Source: an uncultured Armatimonadota bacterium (GTDB lineage: Bacteria; Armatimonadota; Armatimonadia; Armatimonadales; Armatimonadaceae). Taken from it: 43,354 bases of DNA. The position numbers and the translations under genes are program-made. Numbering within the stretch: position 1 is the stretch's first letter; every line of letters starts with the position of its first letter. The DNA lies in contig CAIWTR010000646.1 in NCBI GenBank assembly GCA_903915615.1, forward strand, positions 1 through 43,354, written 5' to 3'. Under the pieces are notes generated by a model. That model searched no databases. It worked only from the letters and a program-made list of their open reading frames with translations, and was not told the DNA's origin. Below are positions 16,720 to 25,156 of this stretch, in pieces.

Positions 16720-17538
16720 CTACTTTGATAGCTCTGCTGGGCCGGCGGTGCGTTTCGTTCTCACGATGAGTGCGATAAGACCGGCGAGGTAGGGCATCAT
16801 CGAAAGCAAGTCGGCATCTGCCTTTATGCCTTGTGTGGATGCAACAAGCTGGAGTGCATCCAGTGCTGCGAAAGCAATCGATGCAGCAATAACGGATCCA
16901 AGGTCCCACCGCCCGAACACAATAGCCGCAAGTGCCAGATAGCCGCGACCATTTGTCATGTTTTCAACAAATGTTCCGATACCCATCAGCGGCAGGAGAG
17001 CTCCTCCAACGCCTGCTAGTGCACCAGCTGCGATGTGAGACACCAGCTTGACACGCAATGTGTTGATTCCAAAAATCCGTGCCTGTAATGCTGATTCCCC
17101 TGTGATGTCAAGTCGTAATCGAAGCTTTGGATTTGTAAGGCACGCTATTAGGATGGCAACACAGGCGGCAGCGACAAGAACACCTGATGTTGTTGAGAGT
17201 GTTGGGACACTTTCGGCGGATGGGACAATTCGCTCACAAAATGATGTTGCAGCAAGTGCCAGCATGTTGAGTCCCACACCTGCGATGACATCCTTTACAT
17301 TTGCGCGGGTGACAAGCAGATAGTGGCAGCTGGTAACGGCGACGCCTGCAGCCAGTCCGCAGATAAGACCAGTGACTCCACCGCCGGTCCGAATGGCGAT
17401 AAACGCGGCCGTCAGCATCGTGCCTTCCAGAAACAGTGCAGCCGTCCCTGATTTTTCACAGATGAGGCCACCTGTCGCAGCCAGCATCACCGGCAGTCCA
17501 AGATTTGTCGTTGCGGCAAGCCACGGAACAAGGGTCAT
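16720..17538 (-). CDS. Nucleoside-type ABC importer, second permease (YufQ/NupQ family)
   Basis: A 272-residue hydrophobic protein of the branched-chain/ribose permease superfamily, with about 8 membrane segments. It begins with the fold typical of the smaller permease of BMP-type importers (GGLICEKSGTAALFLEGTML, close to the usual GxxxExxGxxNxxxEG motif). Its partner permease lies 24 bp upstream. The pair should form the channel for a nucleoside or similar substrate. A BMP-type substrate-binding lipoprotein is absent from this window, so the substrate is uncertain. Confidence 0.85.
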   Translation of the reverse strand: MTLVPWLAATTNLGLPVMLAATGGLICEKSGTAALFLEGTMLTAAFIAIRTGGGVTGLICGLAAGVAVTSCHYLLVTRANVKDVIAGVGLNMLALAATSFCERIVPSAESVPTLSTTSGVLVAAACVAILIACLTNPKLRLRLDITGESALQARIFGINTLRVKLVSHIAAGALAGVGGALLPLMGIGTFVENMTNGRGYLALAAIVFGRWDLGSVIAASIAFAALDALQLVASTQGIKADADLLSMMPYLAGLIALIVRTKRTAGPAELSK

Positions 17539-17562
17539 CGTTGCAATGTACCTTTCATGGGA

Positions 17563-18537
17563 CTAAGACCGGGATTGCTTTCTGTAGCGTAAAGCCGCAG
17601 CAAGAAGGAACAACAGTGCTCCCGCAAGTGATCCAACCTGACGGGGAAGGGATGTTGCAAGTGACAAGGCATCGGAGAGGTGTGACAAACAGGCGATCAA
17701 TAGGGTGGATGGAAGGAGCAACCAAGCACTTGGTCCTGCCAGTAAACCAACAATGAGGCCATCAAAGCCTACACCGCTTCCGTAAAAGTCAGCAGGAAAT
17801 CTCCTGAATGGCCCGGCTGATCCGATAGAAATCGCGCCAGCAAGCCCAATAATGCCCGCTGAGATAACCATCACTAAAATGCGCGTTCGCTTTGGTGCGA
17901 GCCCTGCAACATTTGCCACACCATCCGTTGTTGCCAAAGACCGTATGAAGCGACCAATAACGGTTTTGTGGAAGACATAAATGTAAGCTGCCATCAGGAT
18001 GCACCCGAACACAAGCCCGATATTGAGATCAGAGCCTAGATACAGCAGAGGTAATGTCCAAGGCATTTCCCGTGTGTGAGGAGCATCTGAAGTAGGGTCT
18101 CGGAACGGTCCGTTTGCCAAGTAACGCGTTAGAAGCTGAAGGATATAGTTTAAGAGGAGACCGCTGATGACTTCGTGAACGCCTTTGTTCTCCCTAAGCC
18201 AGCTGATGAGGAGCCCAACACATCCGCCGATGGCGAACGCCAGGGTTAGCCCCGCCCAAAGCCCGAGAGGGGTGTTTGACAGAGAGGTCCCAACGATGGC
18301 TACTGTTAGCCCTCCAGCAGCATAGATGCCTTCTCCTGCGATGAGTATGCGCCCAGTTGCTAGGCATGCGTGGACCCCTAAGCCAGCGAGTAGCAGGGGA
18401 GTGGCAATCGTGAGAAACCGCAAGAGAGCCATTGGCGAACCAAAGGCGATGTTGACGACATCCGGCTGCAGGCGCAAGAGTGCGAATGTTGCAAGCGCAA
18501 CGCCTATCAGGGCAAAAAACGTTTTGGCGTGCTTCAC
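17563..18537 (-). CDS. Nucleoside-type ABC importer, first permease (YufP/NupP family)
   Basis: A 324-residue permease with about 9-10 hydrophobic segments. It carries the motif IAGEGIYAAGG in the second or third helix and the region ENKGVHEVISGLLLNYI, a hallmark of the larger permease in BMP-type nucleoside importers (the usual TxVNEVISTLMLNYI pattern). The start is a GTG that shares one base with the ATPase stop (TAGTG), a junction type seen elsewhere in this window. Together with the neighbouring permease and the ATPase it makes a complete membrane module without a binding protein. Confidence 0.87.
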   Translation of the reverse strand: MKHAKTFFALIGVALATFALLRLQPDVVNIAFGSPMALLRFLTIATPLLLAGLGVHACLATGRILIAGEGIYAAGGLTVAIVGTSLSNTPLGLWAGLTLAFAIGGCVGLLISWLRENKGVHEVISGLLLNYILQLLTRYLANGPFRDPTSDAPHTREMPWTLPLLYLGSDLNIGLVFGCILMAAYIYVFHKTVIGRFIRSLATTDGVANVAGLAPKRTRILVMVISAGIIGLAGAISIGSAGPFRRFPADFYGSGVGFDGLIVGLLAGPSAWLLLPSTLLIACLSHLSDALSLATSLPRQVGSLAGALLFLLAAALRYRKQSRS

Positions 18538-20018
18538 TAAACGATGGCCTCAACGAGTGACTTTTCAGTCCATTCTGTGGATGGTCTGGTTTGCACAAGC
18601 TGACCACTTGAAACGACACTAATCGTGTCGCAGGTGTTTATCAGAAAGGTAAGGTCATCGGAATACACGAGGATAGCCGTGCCTGTCTGGAGGGACTTTG
18701 CGAGAAGTTTCCGAGTGATCCCGGCGCTCGCCGCTCGGTCGAGGCCGCGAGTTGGTTGATCAATAACAATAATCTCATTATTGCGTTCAAGCTCACGGCC
18801 AACCATAAACTTTTGCTGGTTCCCACCGCTTAGTGTGTCAAGGTTTCGTGTTACATCTCTTGGGCGAACATCGTATGCATCGACAATCGCTGACGCTTTG
18901 GCTGCATCTGAATGCCGTTGAAGCGGAAGCCATTGCGCAAACGGTGAATCAGCCAGCTGTCCAAAGGTCATGTTGTGATCGAGGGGTTCACTGGTGATCA
19001 TGCCTTCTATGTGACGGTCCGCTGGGATGTAGCCAATGTGCATTTTCCTGCGAGTTGCTATTGACTTGGAGTCAATGGATTCTTGTCTGACAGTTACCGA
19101 GAGGCCATCTTGCCGTGTCAACGCAAGTGCTTTTAGCCAGCTGGTGTAGCCAGAGCCATCCAAGCCCGCTAGACCATGAATCTCATTTTCGTGTATATCC
19201 AGCTGCGCACCATTCCCACTGATTCGAACAATGAGTTCACTCGAGAATCGTTTTTCGGGTTTATCAATGGCTTTGGATTCAGAAATCGCCGGTGGAGCCA
19301 TCCCACTGATGATGTCTGCAAGAGTCACATCACTTACCTGACGCGTGAACACCAGCTCCCCTGAGCGCATTACTGTGACATGAGAGCAATATTCAAGAAT
19401 GTCTTCAAGTTTGTGCGTGGCAATGATAACTGTCAATCCAGTTGCAACTTCTGCCTGAATCAGCGTCCAGAAATGAACGGCATCGGTATGTGACATCACC
19501 GAGGTAGGTTCATCAAGGAGTAACAAAGCTGGCTTGGATGCAAGCGCACACGCGACTTGCAAAAGCTGCCGCTGATGCATCGTCAGATCTGAGACTCGTT
19601 TTCCTAGTGGTACCAGCAAGCCAACACGCGTGAGCTGCTGCTGATTACTGTCCACCGTGCTCGATTGACCCGCTGCAAGTGCTGCGCACGCGACACAGGC
19701 TCCAAGCGTCATGTTGGATGGAAGCACATCATGTTGTAGGACAAACCCGACACGGGATGCCTTTTCACGATCATCTGCTGGGATTTCAATGCTTCCCGAC
19801 ATCTGGGTGATGAGACCGGCAACAGCCTTCAAGACGGTAGTCTTCCCGGCTCCGTTTTCACCGGCCAGAGCATGGATTTCTCCTGGCGTTACCGTAAGAT
19901 TAAAATTATCAACGACGGGGATGCCGCCGTATCCAAGTTTGATGTTCCGGATGATCAATGGTTTCTGCCATGTCGATACTTGCACGGATTGATTGTAGCA
20001 TCGGCGCAAGACTGTCAT
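18537..20018 (-). CDS. Nucleoside-type ABC importer, tandem ATPase (YufO/NupO family)
   Basis: About 493 residues with two ATP-binding domains. The first has Walker A GENGAGKTT, a non-standard signature region (DLTMHQRQLLQVA) and Walker B ALLLLDEPTSVM. The second has a degenerate Walker A (GLDGSGYTS, lacking the Lys), an intact LSGGNQQKFMVGREL signature and Walker B IIVIDQPTRGLD with Gln in place of the catalytic Glu. Such asymmetry is normal in this family. The start is uncertain: ATG at 20018 is given, but a GTG at 19985 would fit the family N-terminus and leave more room for the rpsB promoter on the other strand. Confidence 0.88.
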   Translation of the reverse strand: MTVLRRCYNQSVQVSTWQKPLIIRNIKLGYGGIPVVDNFNLTVTPGEIHALAGENGAGKTTVLKAVAGLITQMSGSIEIPADDREKASRVGFVLQHDVLPSNMTLGACVACAALAAGQSSTVDSNQQQLTRVGLLVPLGKRVSDLTMHQRQLLQVACALASKPALLLLDEPTSVMSHTDAVHFWTLIQAEVATGLTVIIATHKLEDILEYCSHVTVMRSGELVFTRQVSDVTLADIISGMAPPAISESKAIDKPEKRFSSELIVRISGNGAQLDIHENEIHGLAGLDGSGYTSWLKALALTRQDGLSVTVRQESIDSKSIATRRKMHIGYIPADRHIEGMITSEPLDHNMTFGQLADSPFAQWLPLQRHSDAAKASAIVDAYDVRPRDVTRNLDTLSGGNQQKFMVGRELERNNEIIVIDQPTRGLDRAASAGITRKLLAKSLQTGTAILVYSDDLTFLINTCDTISVVSSGQLVQTRPSTEWTEKSLVEAIV

Positions 20019-20022
20019 CGCG

Positions 20023-20031
20023 TGATATAGT
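20023..20031 (+). promoter_or_regulatory. Extended -10 promoter candidate for rpsB
   Basis: TGATATAGT is an extended -10 element (TGn followed by TATAGT). No good -35 is visible 16-18 bases upstream, which is common when the TG extension is present. Transcription would begin near 20038, just before the chain of hairpins in the rpsB leader. Confidence 0.45.
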
Positions 20032-20040
20032 GCCAAGGTT

Positions 20041-20153
20041 TTGCACCACACCGTAGAGATTTATCGTCTCTGCAAGTCCGCATCCGGGATAATCCTGGTC
20101 CGTAGTTACGGTCCATTCCGGAGGGGGGGATTCGTCCCGCAAACCAGGAAAGG
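20041..20153 (+). promoter_or_regulatory. Structured 5' leader of rpsB with four consecutive hairpins and a strong ribosome binding site
   Basis: Four small stems follow one another: AGAGA/TCTCT (20055-20071), CCGGG-ATAAT-CCTGG (20084-20098), CCGT-AGTT-ACGG (20100-20111) and GGGA-TTCG-TCCC (20127-20138). A strong AGGAAAGG (20146-20153) lies 9 bases before the rpsB ATG. In other bacteria the rpsB leader is bound by S2 to repress rpsB-tsf; this leader could play that part, but it does not visibly match a known motif. Confidence 0.4.
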
Positions 20154-20162
20154 TTCATTTTT

Positions 20163-21029
20163 ATGGCCACAATTTTGATGAAAGACCTCCTAGAGGCTGG
20201 TGTTCACTTCGGTCACCAAACCCGTCGTTGGAACCCAAAGATGAAGCGCTACATTTATGGTAGCCGTAATGGTATCTACATCATCGACCTTCATCAGTCC
20301 CTTAAGTTGTTCGATGATGCACAGAAGTTCATCCAGGACATCGTTACCGAAGGCGGCCACGTTCTCTTCGTAGGTACGAAGAAGCAGGCTGCTGATGCGA
20401 TGATGGAAGCTGCGCAGACATCCCGCCAGTACTTTGTCAACGAGCGCTGGCTCGGTGGCATGCTGACAAACTTCAAGACCATTCAGTCCCGTATTCAGCG
20501 TCTTCGTGACCTGACTGCGATGGAAGAGGATGGCACCTTCCTTAAGCTTACGAAGAAGGAAGCTGCGATTCTTACCGAAGAGAAGGACAAGCTTGAGCGC
20601 TTCCTCGGCGGTATTAAGGACATGCCAGGTCTTCCTGCAGTAATGTTCATCGTTGATACCAAGAAGGAACACATTGCAGTCGCTGAAGCGCGGTCGCTCG
20701 GTATTCCAATCGTAGCGATTGTTGACACGAACTGTGATCCTGATGAGATCGACTACATCATTCCAGGAAACGATGACGCAATCCGTGCAATCAAGCTGAT
20801 CACCCAGAAGATTGCTGAAGCGGTTGTCGAAGTCAAGCAGCACGAGTGGGAGGATGCTCCTGTTGCTGCAATCACCGGCTTTGATGTACTTGAAGACGAT
20901 GCTGCTGGACTTGATGCAGCTGAGGCACGTCGCCGCCAGATGGAAGAAGATGCCAAGGGCCTCGACTTTTCCTATGATGGCGATGGTCACATCGTAAGTG
21001 ATGGAACGGAAGCACCTACCGAAGAGTAG
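20163..21029 (+). CDS. rpsB: Small ribosomal subunit protein S2
   Basis: A 288-residue S2 with all family hallmarks: the N-terminal KDLLEAGVHFGHQTRRWNPK, the GIYIIDLHQSLKLF segment, NERWLGGMLTNFKTIQ, the coiled-coil region and the C-terminal DTNCDPDEIDYIIPGNDDA motif. About 50 extra acidic residues follow the conserved core. S2 is among the last proteins to join the 30S subunit. First gene of the rpsB-tsf-pyrH-frr operon, a widely conserved order. The codon use is biased toward frequent codons, as expected for a highly expressed gene. Confidence 0.98.
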   Translation: MATILMKDLLEAGVHFGHQTRRWNPKMKRYIYGSRNGIYIIDLHQSLKLFDDAQKFIQDIVTEGGHVLFVGTKKQAADAMMEAAQTSRQYFVNERWLGGMLTNFKTIQSRIQRLRDLTAMEEDGTFLKLTKKEAAILTEEKDKLERFLGGIKDMPGLPAVMFIVDTKKEHIAVAEARSLGIPIVAIVDTNCDPDEIDYIIPGNDDAIRAIKLITQKIAEAVVEVKQHEWEDAPVAAITGFDVLEDDAAGLDAAEARRRQMEEDAKGLDFSYDGDGHIVSDGTEAPTEE

Positions 21030-21059
21030 GTTTCCACTGCGTTTCGTAGACTGATTGAC

Positions 21060-21086
21060 GATGGGCAGGCCTTGTACCTGCCCATC
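21060..21086 (+). other. Perfect hairpin between rpsB and tsf (attenuator or processing site)
   Basis: GATGGGCAGG (21060-21069) and CCTGCCCATC (21077-21086) form a perfect 10-bp stem with a 7-base loop. There is no T-run after it, so it is not a full terminator. It probably sets the S2 to EF-Ts ratio by partial termination, RNase cleavage or protection of 3' ends. tsf has its own GGAAGGA ribosome binding site downstream. Confidence 0.6.
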
Positions 21087-21123
21087 TCCTTGAATAAACA
21101 AAGTTATTGGAAGGATTAGTAAC

Positions 21124-21990
21124 ATGGCTGCAATTACTGCTGGTCTCGTAGCCCAACTTCGCGAGCGTACAGGGCTGGGAATGATGGAGTGCAAGAAGGC
21201 ACTGACCGAAACCGACGGTGACCTTGAAGCGGCAATCGAGTTGTTGCGCAAAAAAGGTACCAAGGATCGTGGCGAGCGCGTTGCTGGCGAAGGCCTTGTC
21301 ATGGCGCACGTATCCGATGATGGCAAATTTGGTGCATTGATCGAGCTCAATTCTGAGACAGACTTTGTTGCACGTAATGAAGATTTCCGCTCGTTGGCAC
21401 GTGAAATTGCTGCAGTTGTTGCTGGCAATGACCTCCCAACTGCTGAAGATGTTCTGGCTGCCGATCTCGGTGGCGTAACCGTTGCTGCCAAGATTGATGA
21501 TGCAATCAAGCGCATCGGTGAAAAGCTCGTCCTCGGACGCACGGTACGCTACGCAGCTGGTGATGGCGTTATCACCGCTTATGTCCACAACCCTGGTGGA
21601 GCCGGATCCGAAGGCGGACGCATCGGTGTGCTCGTAGAAGCAACCACTGCAGGCCTCGGCCTTGAAGTCGCAATGCACGTTAGTTTTGCAAAGCCACGCT
21701 TCCTCTCCGACTCAGATGTTCCAGCGGATGTCGTCGCTAAAGAGCGCGCATTCGTTGAAGATCAAACCAAGAACGATCCTAAGATGGTCGGGAAGCCAGA
21801 TGCCGCAATTCAGTCTGCGGTCGATGGCCGATTACGAAAGTTCCTTGGCGAAATCGTTCTTCTGTCACAGCCTTACATCCGTGAAGATAAGAAGACCGTC
21901 GGACAGCTCGCGAAAGACCAAAATGGCACGATCGCTCGCTTTACCCGTTTCGAGGTTGGCGAAGGTACGCCAAAGCAAGCTGCCGAATGA
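21124..21990 (+). CDS. tsf: Translation elongation factor EF-Ts
   Basis: A 288-residue nucleotide exchange factor for EF-Tu. The N-terminal UBA-like domain contains LRERTGLGMMECKKALTE, and the core has the TDFVARNEDFR motif that contacts EF-Tu. The two-subdomain core continues with AMHVSFAKPRFLS and the C-terminal module with LLSQPYIREDKKTVGQ. Full length. GGAAGGA lies 8 bases before the ATG. Its stop overlaps the pyrH start (ATGA). Confidence 0.98.
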   Translation: MAAITAGLVAQLRERTGLGMMECKKALTETDGDLEAAIELLRKKGTKDRGERVAGEGLVMAHVSDDGKFGALIELNSETDFVARNEDFRSLAREIAAVVAGNDLPTAEDVLAADLGGVTVAAKIDDAIKRIGEKLVLGRTVRYAAGDGVITAYVHNPGGAGSEGGRIGVLVEATTAGLGLEVAMHVSFAKPRFLSDSDVPADVVAKERAFVEDQTKNDPKMVGKPDAAIQSAVDGRLRKFLGEIVLLSQPYIREDKKTVGQLAKDQNGTIARFTRFEVGEGTPKQAAE

Positions 21991-22730
21991 TTCCCGATGA
22001 CTCGCGGCCAAGGTTTGGCCGTGTGCTTCTAAAGCTCTCCGGAGAAGCATTCTCCGGGGAGCAGGGTTATGGAATATCGCCAGAAACCATCAAGAAGATA
22101 GCCAATGAAATTGCCGAAGTCGCTGCATCAGGTGTACAGGTAGCAATTGTTGTCGGTGGCGGCAATATTCTTCGTGGCTCCGCTGTTTCTGCCGGTGAAG
22201 GCATGGAACGGACGTCTGCTGACTATGCTGGGATGCTGGCGACAGTTATTAATGCTGTCGCATTGCAGGACAGTCTGGAAAAGCTGGACGTTCAGACCCG
22301 TGTGCAAACGGCAATCCCTATTCCGCAAATCGCTGAGCCGTTTATCCGGCGGCGCGCCATGCGTCACATGGAAAAAGGTCGCGTGGTGATCCTTGCTGCG
22401 GGTACGGGTAATCCGTACTTTACAACAGACACTGCCGCGGCACTGAGAGCCGTTGAGCTAGGCGCTGATGTCGTCCTGATGGCAAAGAACGGTACTGATG
22501 CGGTCTACAACAAGGATCCACGTAAACACGCGGATGCGATGCCGTATAAAACACTGTCTTTTGATGAAGCGATTGAGCGCAAGCTCAAGGTGATGGACCT
22601 GACTGCATTTGCTGTCTGTATGGAAAATGATCTTCCAATTATTGTTTTTGATATTGGAATCTCCGGTAACATCAAGCGTGCGGTTGAAGGTGAACCAATC
22701 GGTACACTCGTTGGAAGGATTAAGCAATGA
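21987..22730 (+). CDS. pyrH: UMP kinase
   Basis: A 247-residue hexameric amino-acid-kinase-fold enzyme that phosphorylates UMP to UDP. It shows VLLKLSGEAFSG at the N-terminus, the VVGGGNILRG loop, the DYAGMLATVINA region, and the ATGNPYFTTDTAAALRA-like and KNGTDAVYNKDPRK motifs of bacterial PyrH. The MALN-type C-terminus ends with GTLVGRI. Start overlaps tsf by ATGA, and its own end overlaps frr by ATGA. Confidence 0.97.
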   Translation: MIPDDSRPRFGRVLLKLSGEAFSGEQGYGISPETIKKIANEIAEVAASGVQVAIVVGGGNILRGSAVSAGEGMERTSADYAGMLATVINAVALQDSLEKLDVQTRVQTAIPIPQIAEPFIRRRAMRHMEKGRVVILAAGTGNPYFTTDTAAALRAVELGADVVLMAKNGTDAVYNKDPRKHADAMPYKTLSFDEAIERKLKVMDLTAFAVCMENDLPIIVFDIGISGNIKRAVEGEPIGTLVGRIKQ

Positions 22731-23278
22731 ACGTCTCTGACATTCTGAAGGATTCTGAGTCACGCATGCGTAAGTCGATTGAATCTGCACAGGCAGACTT
22801 CAATACTTTGCGCGCTGGGCGTGCCAGCCCTGCAATGCTGGATGGCCTTCGCGTTGATTATTTCGGACAACCGATGCCTGTAAATCAGCTCGGTACTGTT
22901 GTGTCTCCTGAGCCAAGAGTTCTCCTCATCACCCCTTGGGATGCCAGTGCGTTGCCGTTGATTGAAAAAGCAATCAACAACTCACATCTGGGAATGAATC
23001 CTAACAACGATGGTGTGACCATTCGGCTGAATGTTCCTGCGCTTACGCAGGATCGCCGCAAGGACTTCGTAAAGCAGCTAAGTCAGAAGACTGAGGCCGC
23101 TAGAGTCTCCCTTAGGAACATCCGACGTGATGGTATTGATGCTGCCAAGAAGGATGATGAGCTCACTGAGGACGATGTCAAGCGTGTAGAAAAGGACATC
23201 CAGAAGGTTCTGGACCGGTTTATGGGCGAGCTGGATACTTTAGCGAAGACTAAAGAACAGGAACTCCTCGAAGACTAG
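22727..23278 (+). CDS. frr: Ribosome recycling factor
   Basis: A 183-residue factor that, with EF-G, splits the post-termination ribosome. It has the L-shaped three-helix-bundle and beta-domain sequence: FNTLRAGRASPAMLDGLRVDYFG, NQLGTVVSPEPRVLLITPWD, LNVPALTQDRRKDFVKQ and the RNIRRDGID helix. Full length. Last gene of the operon. A terminator starts 23 bases after the stop, and that terminator is the seed of the 132-bp repeat that follows. Confidence 0.98.
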   Translation: MNVSDILKDSESRMRKSIESAQADFNTLRAGRASPAMLDGLRVDYFGQPMPVNQLGTVVSPEPRVLLITPWDASALPLIEKAINNSHLGMNPNNDGVTIRLNVPALTQDRRKDFVKQLSQKTEAARVSLRNIRRDGIDAAKKDDELTEDDVKRVEKDIQKVLDRFMGELDTLAKTKEQELLED

Positions 23279-23300
23279 TTCGAAATCAGATTCTGTATTC

Positions 23301-23340
23301 ACCTCGCGATTCATGCAAATGACGCGGGGTGTTTGTTTTT
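23301..23340 (+). terminator. Intrinsic terminator of the rpsB-frr operon (first of three copies)
   Basis: Stem ACCTCGCG (23301-23308) with CGCGGGGT (23323-23330), 14-base loop, then GTTTGTTTTT. The left arm has one G-T pair where the later copies have perfect pairs. Orientation fits the plus strand only. Confidence 0.8.
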
Positions 23341-23433
23341 CTGGCCAACCTGTGTAGCACAAGCGTTTTACCAACACATCTACTGATTCATGGGTGAGGT
23401 TGATTGGCTAGATACTGCCCGTTACTTGATTAG

Positions 23434-23472
23434 CCCCGCGATTCATGTAAGTCTCGCGGGGTGTTTGTTTTT
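23434..23472 (+). terminator. Second copy of the operon terminator
   Basis: CCCCGCG (23434-23440) pairs perfectly with CGCGGGG (23455-23461), followed by TGTTTGTTTTT. It belongs to the second 132-bp unit. Confidence 0.7.
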
Positions 23473-23564
23473 CTGGCTAACCGGTGTAGAACAAGCGGTT
23501 TACCAACACATCTACTGATTCAAGGGTGAGGTTGATGGGCTAGATACTGCCCGTTACTTGATTC

Positions 23565-23604
23565 ACCCCGCGATTCATGTAAATGTCGCGGGGTGTTTGT
23601 ATTT
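23565..23604 (+). terminator. Third copy of the operon terminator
   Basis: ACCCCGCG (23565-23572) pairs with CGCGGGGT (23587-23594), followed by GTTTGTATTT, a slightly interrupted T-run. It lies 26 bases from the crtI stop codon, and the opposite strand lacks a T-run, so it does not look like the terminator of crtI. Confidence 0.65.
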
Positions 23605-23629
23605 CTGGACCATTCGGCCTAGTTTGCAG

Positions 23630-25156
23630 TTAGATACGCGGAAGCTGCTTTAGGAGGCCTGGCCCGCCAGTTTTGAACAAGCGTTTTACCAACATTTCTG
23701 CTGACAGCAGACACATCGGCATACCTATTCCCGGGTTTGTACCCGCTCCGACAAAGAACAGGTTTTTTACTTTCCGGCTGCGAGCTGGCGGACGCATAAA
23801 GCTGGATTGCGCTAGAGTATGCGCCTGACCACCAAGCGCATTTCCAAGCCATGCACAGTAGTCATTGGAAAAATCCTCGCCGCAATAAAACCTTTGAACC
23901 ACGACGCGCTCTCGAACTCCATCGATAGAAAAGGATTGCTCAAGAATGTCAAGTAACCGCTCAGTACACTCCCGCTTCAATTCTGGTGTCCACGTTAGTC
24001 CAGTTGGACATGGCATCAGAATGAAGAGATTTGTATAGCCGCTTGGCGCGACCGTTGGATCGGTCTTGCTTGGGCATGAGACGTAGATGCTAGGATCTGT
24101 CGGCAAGGAATGCCCATGGAAGAGCTCTGAAAAACTCAAATCCCAATCATCCGGGAATAAAAGAGTATGGTGTTCAAGCATCGGCGCTTCACCGCGTATA
24201 CCCAGATACAGAATGGCTGCACTTGGTGCTGGTCGCTTCTTGGACCAGTAGTTTTGATCTAGACTCTGAGACTCTTTTGGCAGAAGAACAGACTCCACAT
24301 GGTGATAATCGGAGTTCGCCACAACTATGTCAGCATCGATTACCCGACCATCGGTGAGCGTGACAGACCGTGCCGAGCCTCTCTCGATGTCAATAGAGCT
24401 CACATCGGCGCCTGTCGTAATCGTCCCACCGGCTTTAGTGATGATGTTCGCCATCGCTGTAACGATGGCCCCGATCCCACCATCTGGATAATGCACTCCC
24501 ATCGCAAAATCAACGTAGTTCATTGCTGAAAAAACGCCAGGAGTTTCCTTCGGAGCATTTCCCAGAAAAAGGGTTTGGTAGGCAAGAAAGCGTCTTACGG
24601 TATCGTTCTTGAACCACTTTGAGAGATGCTTCTCCATTGAGATTAGGACAGGTAAACCCCAGCCATCCCGCATGGTCGCGAGCGTCATGTAGTGGAAGAA
24701 GGTATCGGCATTCCGAGCCATGAATGATCTGAGGCTCCGGTCATAGTGACTCTTACTTGTTTTGATGTAAGCGGCAAGACTCTTACTGCTGCCAGGGAAG
24801 AACTGGTCAAGCGTTGCTCCATCACGTACGGTGTCCGAGTACATGTCCACGGGAGCATCGCTTCCAGCCAAGTAGACCCGGTAGGATGGTGAGAGCCGCT
24901 TCGTGGGAAGAACAGTATCAACATCTTCGTTACAGAGTTTGAAGAAGTGCTCGAAGACATCCGGCATGAGGTACCAGGATGGCCCCATATCAAAGCGAAA
25001 ACCGTTTTCGGTCCACACGCGGGCTCTGCCACCGAGTGTCTCATTACGCTCAAGTAGCTGCACGGATAGTCCAGCGCACGACAAGAGAGCAGCGGCAGCG
25101 AGTCCGCCAAAACCACCGCCAATAATGACAACCTTAGATGATTTGGTTAGTTTCAC
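23630..25156 (-). CDS. crtI: CrtI-type phytoene desaturase / carotenoid oxidoreductase
   Basis: A 508-residue FAD enzyme. The N-terminus is the dinucleotide-binding VVIIGGGFGGLAAAALL, followed by ERNETLGGRARVW and FRFDMGPSWYLMP, all CrtI motifs. The C-terminus has the FAD-contacting VKNLFFVGAGTNPGIGMPM segment of the bacterial-type carotenoid desaturase signature. It introduces double bonds into phytoene or a related C30/C40 backbone at the membrane. The start is taken as the GTG at 25156, which shares one base with the crtB stop (TAGTG) as in the ABC permease pair; a TTG at 25165 is the alternative. Which product is made (lycopene, neurosporene or diapo-carotenoid) cannot be told. Confidence 0.9.
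   Translation of the reverse strand: MKLTKSSKVVIIGGGFGGLAAAALLSCAGLSVQLLERNETLGGRARVWTENGFRFDMGPSWYLMPDVFEHFFKLCNEDVDTVLPTKRLSPSYRVYLAGSDAPVDMYSDTVRDGATLDQFFPGSSKSLAAYIKTSKSHYDRSLRSFMARNADTFFHYMTLATMRDGWGLPVLISMEKHLSKWFKNDTVRRFLAYQTLFLGNAPKETPGVFSAMNYVDFAMGVHYPDGGIGAIVTAMANIITKAGGTITTGADVSSIDIERGSARSVTLTDGRVIDADIVVANSDYHHVESVLLPKESQSLDQNYWSKKRPAPSAAILYLGIRGEAPMLEHHTLLFPDDWDLSFSELFHGHSLPTDPSIYVSCPSKTDPTVAPSGYTNLFILMPCPTGLTWTPELKRECTERLLDILEQSFSIDGVRERVVVQRFYCGEDFSNDYCAWLGNALGGQAHTLAQSSFMRPPARSRKVKNLFFVGAGTNPGIGMPMCLLSAEMLVKRLFKTGGPGLLKQLPRI

Larger units (their letters stand above)
23301..23608. repeat. 132-bp tandem repeat, two full copies and a partial third, carrying the terminator and a relic of the crtI 3' end
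   Basis: The landmark ATTCATG in the terminator loop recurs at 23309, 23441 and 23573, exactly 132 bp apart. Units run about 23301-23432 and 23433-23564; the third stops near 23608. Copies are very similar with scattered substitutions. Inside each unit, a stretch of about 46 bp (CTGGCC, then ACAAGCGTTTTACCAACA and TCTACTGA) matches the coding 3' end of crtI at 23659-23704 at roughly 80% identity and in the same orientation. The region occupies nearly all of the 351 bp between frr and crtI and holds no gene. Confidence 0.9.

Noticed and set aside
20190..21542. 450-codon open frame antisense to rpsB and tsf
   Set aside because: It is a shadow of two highly biased essential genes. The sequence is rich in Ser, Arg and Ile with no domain pattern.
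23301..23608. Possible CRISPR array
   Set aside because: The repeat unit is 132 bp, directly tandem, has no spacers, and contains a terminator and a crtI relic.
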